Positions 32,982 through 40,196 of a stretch of 43,737 nt of DNA are shown here, one piece after another. A program made the translations under genes and the position numbers. The notes under the pieces were generated by a model. The model had not been told where the DNA came from and did no database searches. It saw nothing but the letters and a program-made list of their open reading frames with translations. Each line of letters begins with the position of its first letter. Positions within the stretch are counted from its first letter, which is position 1. Origin of the DNA: Ruminococcaceae bacterium UBA1405 (GTDB lineage: Bacteria; Bacillota; Clostridia; Oscillospirales; Ruminococcaceae). Where the stretch lies: contig DBQB01000062.1 of assembly GCA_002305685.1 (NCBI GenBank), positions 1 to 43,737 on the forward strand, written 5' to 3'.

Positions 32982-33458
32982 TTATTTGGAAGAACCACGG
33001 CGCCCGCTGCTTCCGTGCTTGACATCCATATAGCGTTTGAGATCCGACATTTTGTCGTCGCTGGACTGTTTGAATTTTGCCATCATATCTTCAAAGGACA
33101 TCGTTTCGCTGGTGCGATTGCGGGGTGTCCACTCGTAGCCCGCCGGGCTGGTAGCCTGTGGGACGGGGCGGCGCTGATAACTTTGACGTGCGCCGGTTCG
33201 TTGCCCCTGTGCAGGCTGCTGCGGTTCCATAGCGCGCTTTATGGAAAGGCTGATTTTTCCCTCCTCGCTGATGGAAAGCACCTTAACTTTGACAACTTGA
33301 TTGAGGGAAACATGATCCTTAATCTCTTTGACATATGTGGGAGCAACCTCTGAGATGTGCACCATTCCGGTTTTTCCGCCGGGCAGCTCCACAAATGCAC
33401 CGAATTTCGTGATCCCTGTCACCTTTCCTTCAATGACTTCTCCTACTGCGACCTGCAT
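32982..33458 (-). CDS. yabR: S1 RNA-binding domain protein YabR
   Basis: A 158-residue protein with one S1 domain at residues 1-75 (GEVIEGKVTGITKFGAFVELPGGKTGMVHISEV is the classic S1 pattern). A low-complexity, Gln/Arg/Pro-rich linker and a short helical C-terminus follow (SFEDMMAKFKQSSDDKMSDLKRYMD, family conserved). The gene order yabP-yabQ-divIC-yabR equals that of Bacillus and many Clostridia, which supports the name. It probably binds RNA or ribosomes; its exact role is unsettled. GGAGG lies just upstream of ATG 33458. Confidence 0.9.
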   Translation of the reverse strand: MQVAVGEVIEGKVTGITKFGAFVELPGGKTGMVHISEVAPTYVKEIKDHVSLNQVVKVKVLSISEEGKISLSIKRAMEPQQPAQGQRTGARQSYQRRPVPQATSPAGYEWTPRNRTSETMSFEDMMAKFKQSSDDKMSDLKRYMDVKHGSSGRRGSSK

Positions 33459-33557
33459 ATTTTAGCAATGTCCTCCTTAAAGTGATATCACACGAAACTC
33501 CAGGATGCTGGCAAAACGAACCCCATCCATGGAGATTGGTATCCAAAGTCAAGCGGT

Positions 33558-33854
33558 TTAACTGCCGGAAGCGTCGAAAAACACCGTTTCATCCGGATAG
33601 GCAAAGCCCAACTTTTCCCGGGCAATCTTCTCAATGAGTTCGGTGTCATCATGCAAGGAAAGGTACCGCTCTACATCATCATTGGCCGACTTTTGGTCCA
33701 GGCACTGGGTATTCAGCTGTTCCAACACCCGGCGCTGCTTATAGATATCCAGCTGCAACTGCACCAGCGTCACAAGAAAATAGGACGCAACCAAAACCAC
33801 TGCCAAACGAATCAATCGGTTTTTACGTGTCCGACGTGATGATACTTTCCGCAC
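33558..33854 (-). CDS. divIC: Septum formation initiator DivIC/FtsB
   Basis: A 98-residue bitopic division protein: a basic cytoplasmic N-terminus (SSRRTRKNRLIR), one membrane helix (LAVVLVASYFLVTLV), an extracellular coiled coil (QLQLDIYKQRRVLEQLNTQ and onwards) and the family's C-terminal AREKLGFAYPDETVF. It acts with DivIB/FtsQ and FtsL in the divisome. The start is GTG 33854, preceded by AGGGGTGG 6 bases upstream. It overlaps the 3' end of yabQ by 32 bp, implying translational coupling of a division gene to a sporulation gene. Confidence 0.92.
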   Translation of the reverse strand: MRKVSSRRTRKNRLIRLAVVLVASYFLVTLVQLQLDIYKQRRVLEQLNTQCLDQKSANDDVERYLSLHDDTELIEKIAREKLGFAYPDETVFFDASGS

Positions 33855-34437
33855 CGTTTTCCACCCCTTGTTTGTGATGAGATGCCCCGGCGAACTTACC
33901 GGCAAAAACACTTGTAACAAATAGATTATATAATATACCACCAGGTTCTTGCAAGTGTCTTTTTCCGATTTGGCTCACTTTTTTCCGATTTTCCCAAATT
34001 CCTTTCCGAAAGCCCATACACACTCGATTCCACCGATCTAGAGACAAGCGTGCCACCGCTTTTAACGGGATCAAAAGCTTTTTTCCTGCCCACCGCACAG
34101 GGCGAAATAACATCTGTAGGGTCCAGCGAAGGAAGGCGATCACCGGCTTGGCTACCGCCATCACCAGCTGTCCAATTGTCAAGTAGTATAGCAGCGCGCC
34201 AATACCCTCTCCCACCAGTACAAAGCCTCGTATCCGTCCCTCACAGCTTTCCAGCAGATAGTACCAGGTAATCAACCCCGCTAGAACAAAAAAACAGAGA
34301 TCCTCCACAAATATCAACCAGTCCCATCCGGCAAAAGACAACCGCAAAATGCGAAACAAATCGTAAAGCGCCATAATCAGCGCTCCTACCACCATAGCCC
34401 ATAGAAATATCGCCGTCTGCTGCTGTATCAGCGCCAC
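33823..34437 (-). CDS. yabQ: Spore cortex biosynthesis protein YabQ
   Basis: A 204-residue sporulation membrane protein needed for cortex formation in B. subtilis. Four to five hydrophobic segments lie in the first 125 residues (LWAMVVGALIMALYDLFRILR is the family start; WLIFVEDLCFFVLAGL follows). A long basic cytoplasmic tail comes after (FRPVRWAGKKLLIPLKA). Its C-terminus overlaps divIC. The assignment is strengthened by yabP directly upstream and divIC-yabR downstream. YabQ is produced in the mother cell and localises to the forespore membrane in Bacillus. Confidence 0.9.
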   Translation of the reverse strand: MALIQQQTAIFLWAMVVGALIMALYDLFRILRLSFAGWDWLIFVEDLCFFVLAGLITWYYLLESCEGRIRGFVLVGEGIGALLYYLTIGQLVMAVAKPVIAFLRWTLQMLFRPVRWAGKKLLIPLKAVARLSLDRWNRVCMGFRKGIWENRKKVSQIGKRHLQEPGGILYNLFVTSVFAGKFAGASHHKQGVENGAESIITSDT

Positions 34438-34483
34438 CGCTCATCCCTCATTCCACACTTGGAATCATTCACACCGCTTCCAC

Positions 34484-34786
34484 TCACCGAAACAGCCGCG
34501 CCCAAAAGGATTGCCCACGCATACTGGGATGATCGTCATAGGAAAAACCGTCCACCATTCCCTCCAGGCTCACCTCCCCGGTTTCCACACTAAGATTGTT
34601 CAGATGCAATCCCTGCCCGGTTACCGTCAGCTCTCCCATTTCCGTTTCCAACACCACCCGGCTTTCCTCAAAGGAGGTGATATCCCGCACTGCGGTAATA
34701 CTGAGCTTTTTGCGTCCTTCCATCACCAGATTGTGCGCCGCTCCCTTAGCGGAAGAAATTTCTTTGGCCTGTATCTGTTTTTCCAC
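34484..34786 (-). CDS. yabP: Sporulation protein YabP
   Basis: A 100-residue YabP/YqfC family protein. The family core is read in MEGRKKLSITAVRDITSFEESRVVLETEMGELTVTGQGLHLNNLSVETGEVSLEGMVDGFSY (residues about 22-84). It is essential for spore formation in several species and is made in the mother cell; the molecular activity is unknown. The start is a GTG at 34786; the nearest GGAGG is about 13 bases upstream, rather far, and an ATG at 34796 is out of frame. It is first in the yabP-yabQ-divIC-yabR cluster and lies downstream of a SigE-like promoter. Confidence 0.92.
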   Translation of the reverse strand: MEKQIQAKEISSAKGAAHNLVMEGRKKLSITAVRDITSFEESRVVLETEMGELTVTGQGLHLNNLSVETGEVSLEGMVDGFSYDDHPSMRGQSFWARLFR

Positions 34787-34826
34787 CGTTATCCATTCCC
34801 CTCCTCGTGTCTTTTTCTCTCATTTA

Positions 34827-34854
34827 TATATATGGAGCACAGGGAAAAATATGA
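34827..34854 (-). promoter_or_regulatory. SigE-like promoter of yabP
   Basis: On the minus strand, TCATATT (34854-34848) matches the SigE -35 KMATATT in full. CATATATA (34834-34827) matches 6 of 8 of CATACAHT. The spacer is 13 bp, one shorter than usual. yabP is SigE-dependent in B. subtilis. Confidence 0.4.
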
Positions 34855-34922
34855 TGATCCCATCCCAATCTTCGCTGCATTCTTTTACAAGACATCTTTC
34901 CGGGTAATCCGCATCAACAACA

Positions 34923-34959
34923 GAAAACCCCCGTCACGGCAAATGCCGCGACAGGGGTT
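34923..34959 (-). terminator. Terminator of the FN3 surface protein gene
   Basis: On the minus strand, AACCCCTGTCGCGGC, loop ATTT, GCCGTGACGGGGGTT, then TTC. It lies 24 bp after the stop of the 3' FN3 fragment. Confidence 0.85.
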
Positions 34960-34983
34960 AAAAAACTGGAACGCTGTCCTTCC

Positions 34984-35482
34984 TCAATCGGTATAGAAAT
35001 CCTCATAATCACTCCAGGAAGAGTTTTCGGTATCCTCATCATCGGTACAGGCGCGTACCCGAACACGATAATGGGTATCGGATGACAAACCGGAAATCTT
35101 CTTGCTCAACGTACCTCTATTTCCCGATACACCGGTGGGACGGTAGGTTTCGGTGTCGGTCCAGCTGCTGTTATATTTGGAAATTTGAATCTGGTAATAT
35201 TGGGCGTCCTCAGAAGCGCTGAAAGAAACCGTAACCGCTCTGCTGCCACCCTCTGCCGAAACACTGCCCGGCGTCTCCAGTGTGCTGTTGGAGATTTCCA
35301 ATTTTTCGGTTACATAGGGGGAATCATAGTAATCCCCATCATCGTTGATGGACTTCATACGAATCTGATAGGTGCCTTTTTTGTTGATATCCCCGTAGTA
35401 GGAGTAAGGGGATTCCGAATCGTACAGAATCTCCGAATGAAGGGTCTTTCCGGAAGGGTCGATGATCTCCAGGCGATAGCCT
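34984..35482 (-). pseudogene. FN3-repeat surface protein, 3' part (interrupted)
   Basis: The C-terminal 165 codons of the surface protein whose 5' part lies at 37154-38331. The fragment enters at GYRLEIIDPSGK, which is exactly the continuation expected after LKITWDPVKNAT of the other part when aligned with the two preceding repeats (WDEVENASNYTVELLQPNGR). It contains the rest of one FN3-like repeat and one more full repeat with a typical YYQIQISKYNSSW and THYRVRVRACTDDEDTE. A GTG at 35508 could allow translation of this piece, but most of that upstream sequence belongs to the insert. Removal of the insert at the AC core restores one frame of 558 residues. Confidence 0.85.
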
Positions 35483-35484
35483 GT

Positions 35485-35686
35485 CCGCAAGAGAGATACG
35501 GTTCCCACACTCCACGACAGCCCTGCTCACCATCTCCCGAAGCTCCCGGTTGTACTTATGAGCCACCTCGAAGGAGCGATGCTCAAGCTCACGGATGACA
35601 TCGAAAGCGTCCTCGTAGGCTTGGTAGTCTCCGGGAGCCTTTTTTATTTTTGCGAAAATTTTGAGAACCAGTATATCCAACTTCAT
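35485..35686 (-). CDS. Small helical protein, truncated by insert end
   Basis: A reading frame beginning MKLDILVLKIFAKIKK, with AGGAGG 8 bases upstream of ATG 35686. It is predicted helical (AYEDAFDVIRELEHRSFEVAHKYNRELREM) and reaches the insert boundary after 67 codons at ISLAD without a stop. Beyond the boundary the frame runs on out of phase through FN3 DNA and ends at 35339, so the C-terminus shown by translation is artificial. Function unrecognised. If the insert ends are joined, the frame enters the recombinase remnant directly (LAD-HEGISG). Confidence 0.55.
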
Positions 35687-35701
35687 ATAGATTTCCTCCT
35701 A

Positions 35702-35752
35702 AAAGAAAAGGCGCATGATTGGTGTGAGAATCCTCACTCGCAATCATGCGCC
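35702..35752 (-). terminator. Terminator inside the insert
   Basis: On the minus strand, GGCGCATGATTG pairs with CAATCATGCGCC with an inner GTGAG/CTCAC stem, followed by TTTTCTTTT. It closes the recombinase-lipoprotein-zinc ribbon unit. Confidence 0.85.
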
Positions 35753-35769
35753 ATTCTTATGTGCTTGCT

Positions 35770-36099
35770 TTATTTCACCTTGTAACGGTATCCGCACCCT
35801 TGGCAGACAGCCCATGTGTGGGTCTTGCTTCCTCGCCCTCGCATTGCCGGAATCAGTAATATCAAAAAGCAAGTGAGAAGGCACAGAAGCAGCCAAAGGC
35901 ATATCCCCAAGCATCCCCGCTTTTTGTTTTCGGCAACCGTTTGAAAGGACATCGCTGCACCGCATTTCGGGCAAAGGGTTTTCGGGGAGTTGTCCATGAC
36001 TACCACCGGGACGGGTTGTTGAGCGAATTGAGCCTTACACTTCGGGCATATCACCGAATTGTCCGGGAGCTGTGTACCACAGTTTGAGCAAAACATCAT
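35770..36099 (-). CDS. Zinc-ribbon protein with one membrane helix
   Basis: A 109-residue protein carried by the insert. An N-terminal double zinc ribbon (FCSNCGTQL then CPKCKAQF) is followed by another CxxC pair (CPKCGAAM), a strongly hydrophobic Leu/Cys-rich helix (CLGICLWLLLCLLTCFLILLI) and a final CQGCGYRYKVK. It probably lies in the membrane with metal-binding ends. No known partner is identified; such proteins are frequent in Firmicutes mobile elements and phages. The start is ATG 36099 or 36096, after GAGAGAGG; it follows the lipoprotein stop by 11 bp. Confidence 0.75.
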   Translation of the reverse strand: MMFCSNCGTQLPDNSVICPKCKAQFAQQPVPVVVMDNSPKTLCPKCGAAMSFQTVAENKKRGCLGICLWLLLCLLTCFLILLIPAMRGRGSKTHTWAVCQGCGYRYKVK

Positions 36100-36110
36100 T
36101 CCAACCTCTC

Positions 36111-36518
36111 TCACGCCACTTCAAAAGTGAACTTCTGCCCGTCCGTGAACTCCACCGACACCGTAGAGTCATCCTGCATCTGGAACAGCCACACGACCTT
36201 CGCCGTGGTGCCGCTCTGCACTCGTGTGTCGCATTGGATGAAGCCCTCCGTTTCCTGCCCCGTGAACACCAACACCGGGATTTCCGTCCCGTGCTGAAAA
36301 GCGTACACGTTGATAGCGTCACAGGGGATGAAGGTCTCGCCGCTCGCGTTGGTGTACTCACAGAACACTCCTGCAAGCTCCAAGTCCTCACCGTTCATCT
36401 CGACCGTCACCTTCCGACCTTCGATAAAGGTGAGGGTGTGCTGCGGCTCCGAAGCTGCCCCGCACCCGGCGAGACCCAACACCAGAATGACCGTGGCTAC
36501 CGCCAATAGCTTTCTCAT
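36111..36518 (-). CDS. Small lipoprotein carried by the insert
   Basis: A 135-residue predicted lipoprotein: signal peptide MRKLLAVATVILVLGLAGC with a clear lipobox (LAGC). The mature domain is a beta-sandwich-like stretch with repeated Val/Thr strands (HTLTFIEGRKVTVEMNGED and DDSTVSVEFTDGQKFTFEV). It should be anchored outside the cell membrane by its lipidated Cys. Its ATG overlaps the recombinase stop (TAATG), and GGAGGTG supplies the ribosome binding site, so the two are translationally coupled. Possible roles include a surface-exclusion or immunity-type protein; nothing in the sequence decides this. Confidence 0.8.
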   Translation of the reverse strand: MRKLLAVATVILVLGLAGCGAASEPQHTLTFIEGRKVTVEMNGEDLELAGVFCEYTNASGETFIPCDAINVYAFQHGTEIPVLVFTGQETEGFIQCDTRVQSGTTAKVVWLFQMQDDSTVSVEFTDGQKFTFEVA

Positions 36519-37153
36519 TACTGCACCTCCATCAAAATAGGCTCATGCTCGCCCTTCACATACTCACGGCTCTTGCCGTACCGATAGTAGCCCTCATATA
36601 TCTTGCGGTTCTCCCAAATGGTCTGAACGGTGCTGATGCTGAACTTGGTGCCGCTGCGGTTGGTCTTGCCCTCTGCGTTGAGCATATCACAGATTGCTTG
36701 ATAGGTCGAGCCGTTGTCCTTCATCTCGAAGATACGCTTCACGACTTCGGCTTCCTCCGGGACTACCGCGAGCATCCCCATGCCCTTCTTGGCTGAGTAG
36801 CCGTAGGGAGGTCTGCCGCCGCTGTAGCCGCCCTTGGATGCTTTGACCATCCTGCCGCCGCTCGTGCGCTTGGTGATGTTCTCGCGCTCCATCTCAGCCA
36901 CACAGAGGGTGAAGGCTTCGAGCATACTGCTGAACACACCGAACTGACCGAAGTCCTCTGCGATAGAGATGAGCTGCACATCCTTCTTCTTGAGAAGCAT
37001 CTTGTAGTAGAAGTAGATGTTGATGTCACGAGCCACACGGTCGTTCTTGGCTACGATGACAGCTTCGACAGGGGGATTCTCCACGGCGGTATCGCTGAAC
37101 AGAAGGCGGTCGAACTCTGGTCTGTCCTCTTTCACGCCGGAGATACCCTCGTG
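36518..37153 (-). pseudogene. Serine recombinase lacking N-terminal catalytic segment
   Basis: The C-terminal 211 residues of a serine recombinase of the resolvase/invertase superfamily. It starts at the insert boundary in HEGISGVKEDRPEF, the segment that normally lies 50-70 residues from the N-terminus. The rest of the resolvase core (AVIVAKNDRVARD, FSSMLEAFTLCVAEMERENITKRT) and the recombinase domain (GGRPPYGYS, ICDMLNAEGKTNRSGTKFS) are intact. The catalytic Ser (YxRxS) is missing, so this copy cannot cut DNA. An ATG in host sequence at 37177 could still start a short product. It ends by overlapping the lipoprotein start. Confidence 0.88.
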
Positions 37154-38331
37154 GTGGCATTCTTCACCGGATCCCATGTGATCTTCAGATAATCGTTATA
37201 CAGCCGAATGCTGATATCCGGCGCAGCAAGACGATCCCCGGAAACATTAGAACTGCTGGTCTTGACCGTCTCCACCGCATATTCCGAGCTTTCATAACTG
37301 CTGAGCCGTCTGGGATTTGCACAGACCCGCACTTTATAGGAACCGATTTCATCCAGAATGGTATCAAACTCATAACCGGTACCGTTAGCCGTGTTGCTCT
37401 CCACCAACCTTCCGTTGGGCTGCAACAGCTCTACCGTATAGTTGCTGGCGTTTTCCACCTCATCCCACTCGATAAAGAGGATTCCATCCTCATCCAGATA
37501 GGCATTGAGGTGCCTGGGAGTATCCAGCTGATCTTCCCGGGAACTCTCTCCAGACCCGGTTACCACCTTGACCCTGCGGTTGGAATCGTAATAAGAGCCA
37601 CTGCCCAGAGCCTGAATCTTAACCTTATAGCCCTCATCCTCCTCCAGCTGGGTGTCAAAGACATAAATGTCATCATCCTCAGAGAGGCTTACATCCTCCA
37701 AAGGATCCGACTCGTCATCCTCGGCAAATAGCTGCAGCAAATATCCCTGGGCATGGTCCACCAGATCCCAGGTCACCGTCAAGATTCCCTCATCTTGGGA
37801 CACAGCCATCTCCGGGGTATCCAGCTGAGTCATCGGGGTCGAGGACTGTACCGGACGGGAACTCTGTACCGAAACGGTGGATTGGGAGGACTGCACCGGA
37901 CGGGAAGAAGCAACCGAAGAGGATGCCGGAGGCGCTGCCTGGGAGGAGGAAACCGGTCTGGAGGATGAGGATTGAGGAGCGGTACTGCTGGAGGGAACGC
38001 TGACAGAAGAACTGCTGGGGGTGGAGGATGAGGCAGAACTGCTGGAACTGCTCTGCTCCTCCGGTTCCGATTCTTCCGAATCCTGCTCCTCGTCATCCAT
38101 CTGCGGAATCATAGGACCGGCGGGACCGGCAGCAGAGCTGCTCTGGGAATCGCTCTGCTCATGGGAAGAGGTTTCAGAGGTACTGCTGCTTTGACTGGCA
38201 GAATCAGAGGAATCCTGGGGGGAACTCGTTCCCCGCACCACCAAAACCACAATCAAGGCAACCACTACCACCAGCGCCGCCACGACGCCGCCCAGTAGTA
38301 TCGCCATATCGTTTTTTCTTTTGCGGGCCAT
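37154..38331 (-). pseudogene. FN3-repeat surface protein, 5' part (interrupted)
   Basis: The N-terminal 392 codons of a cell-surface protein. A short cytoplasmic start (MARKRKND) is followed by one membrane helix (ILLGGVVAALVVVVALIVVLVV) and a long Ser-rich, acidic stalk (residues about 35-165). FN3-like repeats then begin with paired motifs TVTWDLVDHAQGY, FIEWDEVENASNY and KITWDPVKNAT. No LPXTG or cleavable signal is seen, so it is probably anchored by its N-terminus and projects outward. As it stands the frame runs 6 codons into the insert and stops at 37132. It starts 59 bp after the pyrE stop, with an imperfect hairpin (38351-38376) between them, and may share the pyrE promoter. Confidence 0.85.
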
Positions 38332-38390
38332 ATGTAAAATCTCCGTTTCCCCGGCCGCCATGATCAGGCCAGCCGGACGCTATGAACCAA

Positions 38391-39062
38391 TTATTTTACG
38401 CCGTACTGCTCCAGATAAGCTTCCATCTTACCCTTCATCACATCATCGATATAAACCTTTCCGTCTACCTCAACATTATACAGGTTATCGATGATCTCGC
38501 GAGCGGTTACGATGGAATAAACCGGAATTCCAAACTCATCCCGGATTTCCTGAATGGCGGATTTTTCTCCTTTTCCTTTCTCGGTGCGATCCACCGAGAT
38601 AATCACACCGACAACCTCCACCTTGGCGGCCGCCGCCAGAATCGGAAGAGATTCCCGCATAGCGGTACCAGCGGTGATCACGTCCTCAATAATCACTACC
38701 TTGTCCCCATCTTGAAGTTTATATCCGACCATTACACCGCCCTCACCGTGATCTTTGGCCTCCTTGCGGTTAAAGCAGTAGTTGACGTCCCGCCCATGGT
38801 TGTTGGCCAGAGCAATGGCGGTGGCAACCGACAGCGGGATCCCTTTGTAGGCCGGTCCAAAGAGGGCGTCCACCTTACCGGGGATGTTCTCGGTGAGGCA
38901 CTGCGCATAGAATTCACCCAAACGCGCCGCCTGAGCGCCGGTCTTATAGTTTCCGGTATTGATAAAATAGGGGGTTTTACGACCGCTCTTTGCAGTGAAA
39001 TCGCCAAAGGTCAAAACGCCGGAACGCACCATAAATTTGATAAATTCCTGCTTGTAATTCAT
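38391..39062 (-). CDS. pyrE: Orotate phosphoribosyltransferase
   Basis: A 223-residue enzyme of pyrimidine synthesis that joins orotate to PRPP to give orotidine monophosphate. The PRPP-binding motif VVIIEDVITAGTA is intact near residue 120. GPAYKGIPLS and the flexible-loop segment NRKEAKDHGEGG are also seen. The start is ATG 39062 with AGAGGA 6 bases upstream. No other pyr gene is adjacent. A SigA promoter precedes it; no PyrR attenuator or pyrimidine leader hairpin was recognised in the 80-nt leader. Confidence 0.96.
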   Translation of the reverse strand: MNYKQEFIKFMVRSGVLTFGDFTAKSGRKTPYFINTGNYKTGAQAARLGEFYAQCLTENIPGKVDALFGPAYKGIPLSVATAIALANNHGRDVNYCFNRKEAKDHGEGGVMVGYKLQDGDKVVIIEDVITAGTAMRESLPILAAAAKVEVVGVIISVDRTEKGKGEKSAIQEIRDEFGIPVYSIVTAREIIDNLYNVEVDGKVYIDDVMKGKMEAYLEQYGVK

Positions 39063-39145
39063 ACTGATTCCTCTTTCCGACATCTCATCTTGCCACTGTC
39101 ACGGGGAAATGGCGGCAGAATGTCATTATATATGATATTATTTGT

Positions 39146-39174
39146 ATTATAGTAGAAAGGCGGAGGATTGTAAA
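39146..39174 (-). promoter_or_regulatory. SigA promoter of pyrE
   Basis: On the minus strand, TTTACA (39174-39169), 17 bp, TATAAT (39151-39146). Confidence 0.8.
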
Positions 39175-39209
39175 TAGCCGAAGGATGATTTTCGGTGAAA
39201 ACCTCGCCG

Positions 39210-40166
39210 TCAGAACAGTCGCTGATAAAGGGAGCCCCTGGCGTCCCACTGGGAAAAGGTCCCGCCGATATAACTGCCTGCCATATATGCAGCGACAGCG
39301 CCGTCGGAAGCGGCGGTTACCAGCTGGCGCAGCGGTTTTTGCCGGGTATCACCCGCCGCATAAAGGCCCTCGCAGCTGGTGACACAATCCTCCCCAGCCA
39401 CAAAATAACCGTTTTCATCCAGCTGGCAAAGCAAAGCATACAACTGGTTTTGCGGCGCAAGCCCAATGGCTACAAACAACCCCGCCACCGCAACAGTAGT
39501 CTCCCCCTCCGGAGTAGAGAGGATCAGCGACTGCAGCTTGGTGTTCCCCTCCACTCGGACGACCGCCGACTGATAATGGGGAATGATGTTTGGGGTGGAT
39601 AAAACCCTCTGAATCGTCTTTTGATGTGCCCGGAAGGTATCTCTGCGATGAATCAGATGCACCTTCTCACAGATGGAGGAAAGATAGAGCGCCTCCTCCA
39701 GCGCTGTGTTGCCGCCGCCCACCACGGCCACCTCTTTGCCGCGGTAAAATGCGCCGTCACAGGTGGCGCAGTAGGAGACGCCTCGGCCTGCAAAGGTCTC
39801 TTCCCCCTGACAGCCCAGCTTGCGATGTTCTGCGCCGTTGGCGACAATCACTGCTTTGGCGCGAAAAGCACCGCCGGAAGTTTTGACATAAAACCAGTGA
39901 TCTTCCCCTTTTGTGATCTCCTCCAGAGATTCAAAGAGGATCTGGGCACCCAACTTCTCCGCCTGCTGATGCAGTGCGTTGGCGAATTCCACGCCATCCA
40001 CCCCCGGCATTCCCGGATAGTTTTCAATATCGGTGGTGTTGACAATCTGTCCGCCAAACATTCCTTTCTCCAGCACCACGCAGACAAGGCCGCTGCGGCA
40101 ACCATAGATGGCGGCGGTGAGTCCCGCCGTTCCCGCTCCCACAATCAACAAATCCGTCTCTCTCAT
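39210..40166 (-). CDS. trxB: Thioredoxin reductase (NAD(P)H, FAD)
   Basis: A 318-residue low-molecular-weight thioredoxin reductase. The FAD-binding GAGTAG is at residues 10-15, the redox-active CATC at 133-136 (GVSYCATCDGAFY), the pyridine-nucleotide-binding GGGNTA at about 150-155, and HRRDTFRAH marks NADPH preference. AAGDTRQKPLRQLVTAASDGAVAA near the end is the conserved FAD-binding closing motif. It passes electrons to thioredoxin in the cytosol; no trxA is adjacent. AAGGAGATG precedes ATG 40166. It starts 30 bp after the cortex hydrolase stop and could be co-transcribed with it. Confidence 0.93.
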   Translation of the reverse strand: MRETDLLIVGAGTAGLTAAIYGCRSGLVCVVLEKGMFGGQIVNTTDIENYPGMPGVDGVEFANALHQQAEKLGAQILFESLEEITKGEDHWFYVKTSGGAFRAKAVIVANGAEHRKLGCQGEETFAGRGVSYCATCDGAFYRGKEVAVVGGGNTALEEALYLSSICEKVHLIHRRDTFRAHQKTIQRVLSTPNIIPHYQSAVVRVEGNTKLQSLILSTPEGETTVAVAGLFVAIGLAPQNQLYALLCQLDENGYFVAGEDCVTSCEGLYAAGDTRQKPLRQLVTAASDGAVAAYMAGSYIGGTFSQWDARGSLYQRLF

Positions 40167-40196
40167 CAGAGCTCATCTCCTTACGATTCTGTCATT

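Larger units (their letters stand above)
35483..37153 (-). mobile_element. 1.67-kb insert interrupting the FN3 gene
   Basis: A foreign segment that splits the FN3 gene. Host sequence resumes on each side so that GCC-AC (37158-37154) joins A-GGC-TAT in frame; AC is present at both ends (37155-37154 and 35484-35483), as a 2-bp crossover core of a serine recombinase would leave. On the minus strand the insert carries, in order, a recombinase lacking its N-terminus, a lipoprotein, a zinc-ribbon membrane protein, a terminator and a small ORF cut by the right end. No inverted terminal repeats or longer target duplication are seen. An assembly join cannot be excluded from sequence alone. Confidence 0.7.

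Noticed and set aside
35495..37149. Direct repeat GTATCTC near both ends of the insert as its crossover site
   Set aside because: Joining there would leave an extra TRVSLLR segment between NAT and GYR that breaks the repeat alignment; the AC core restores it exactly.
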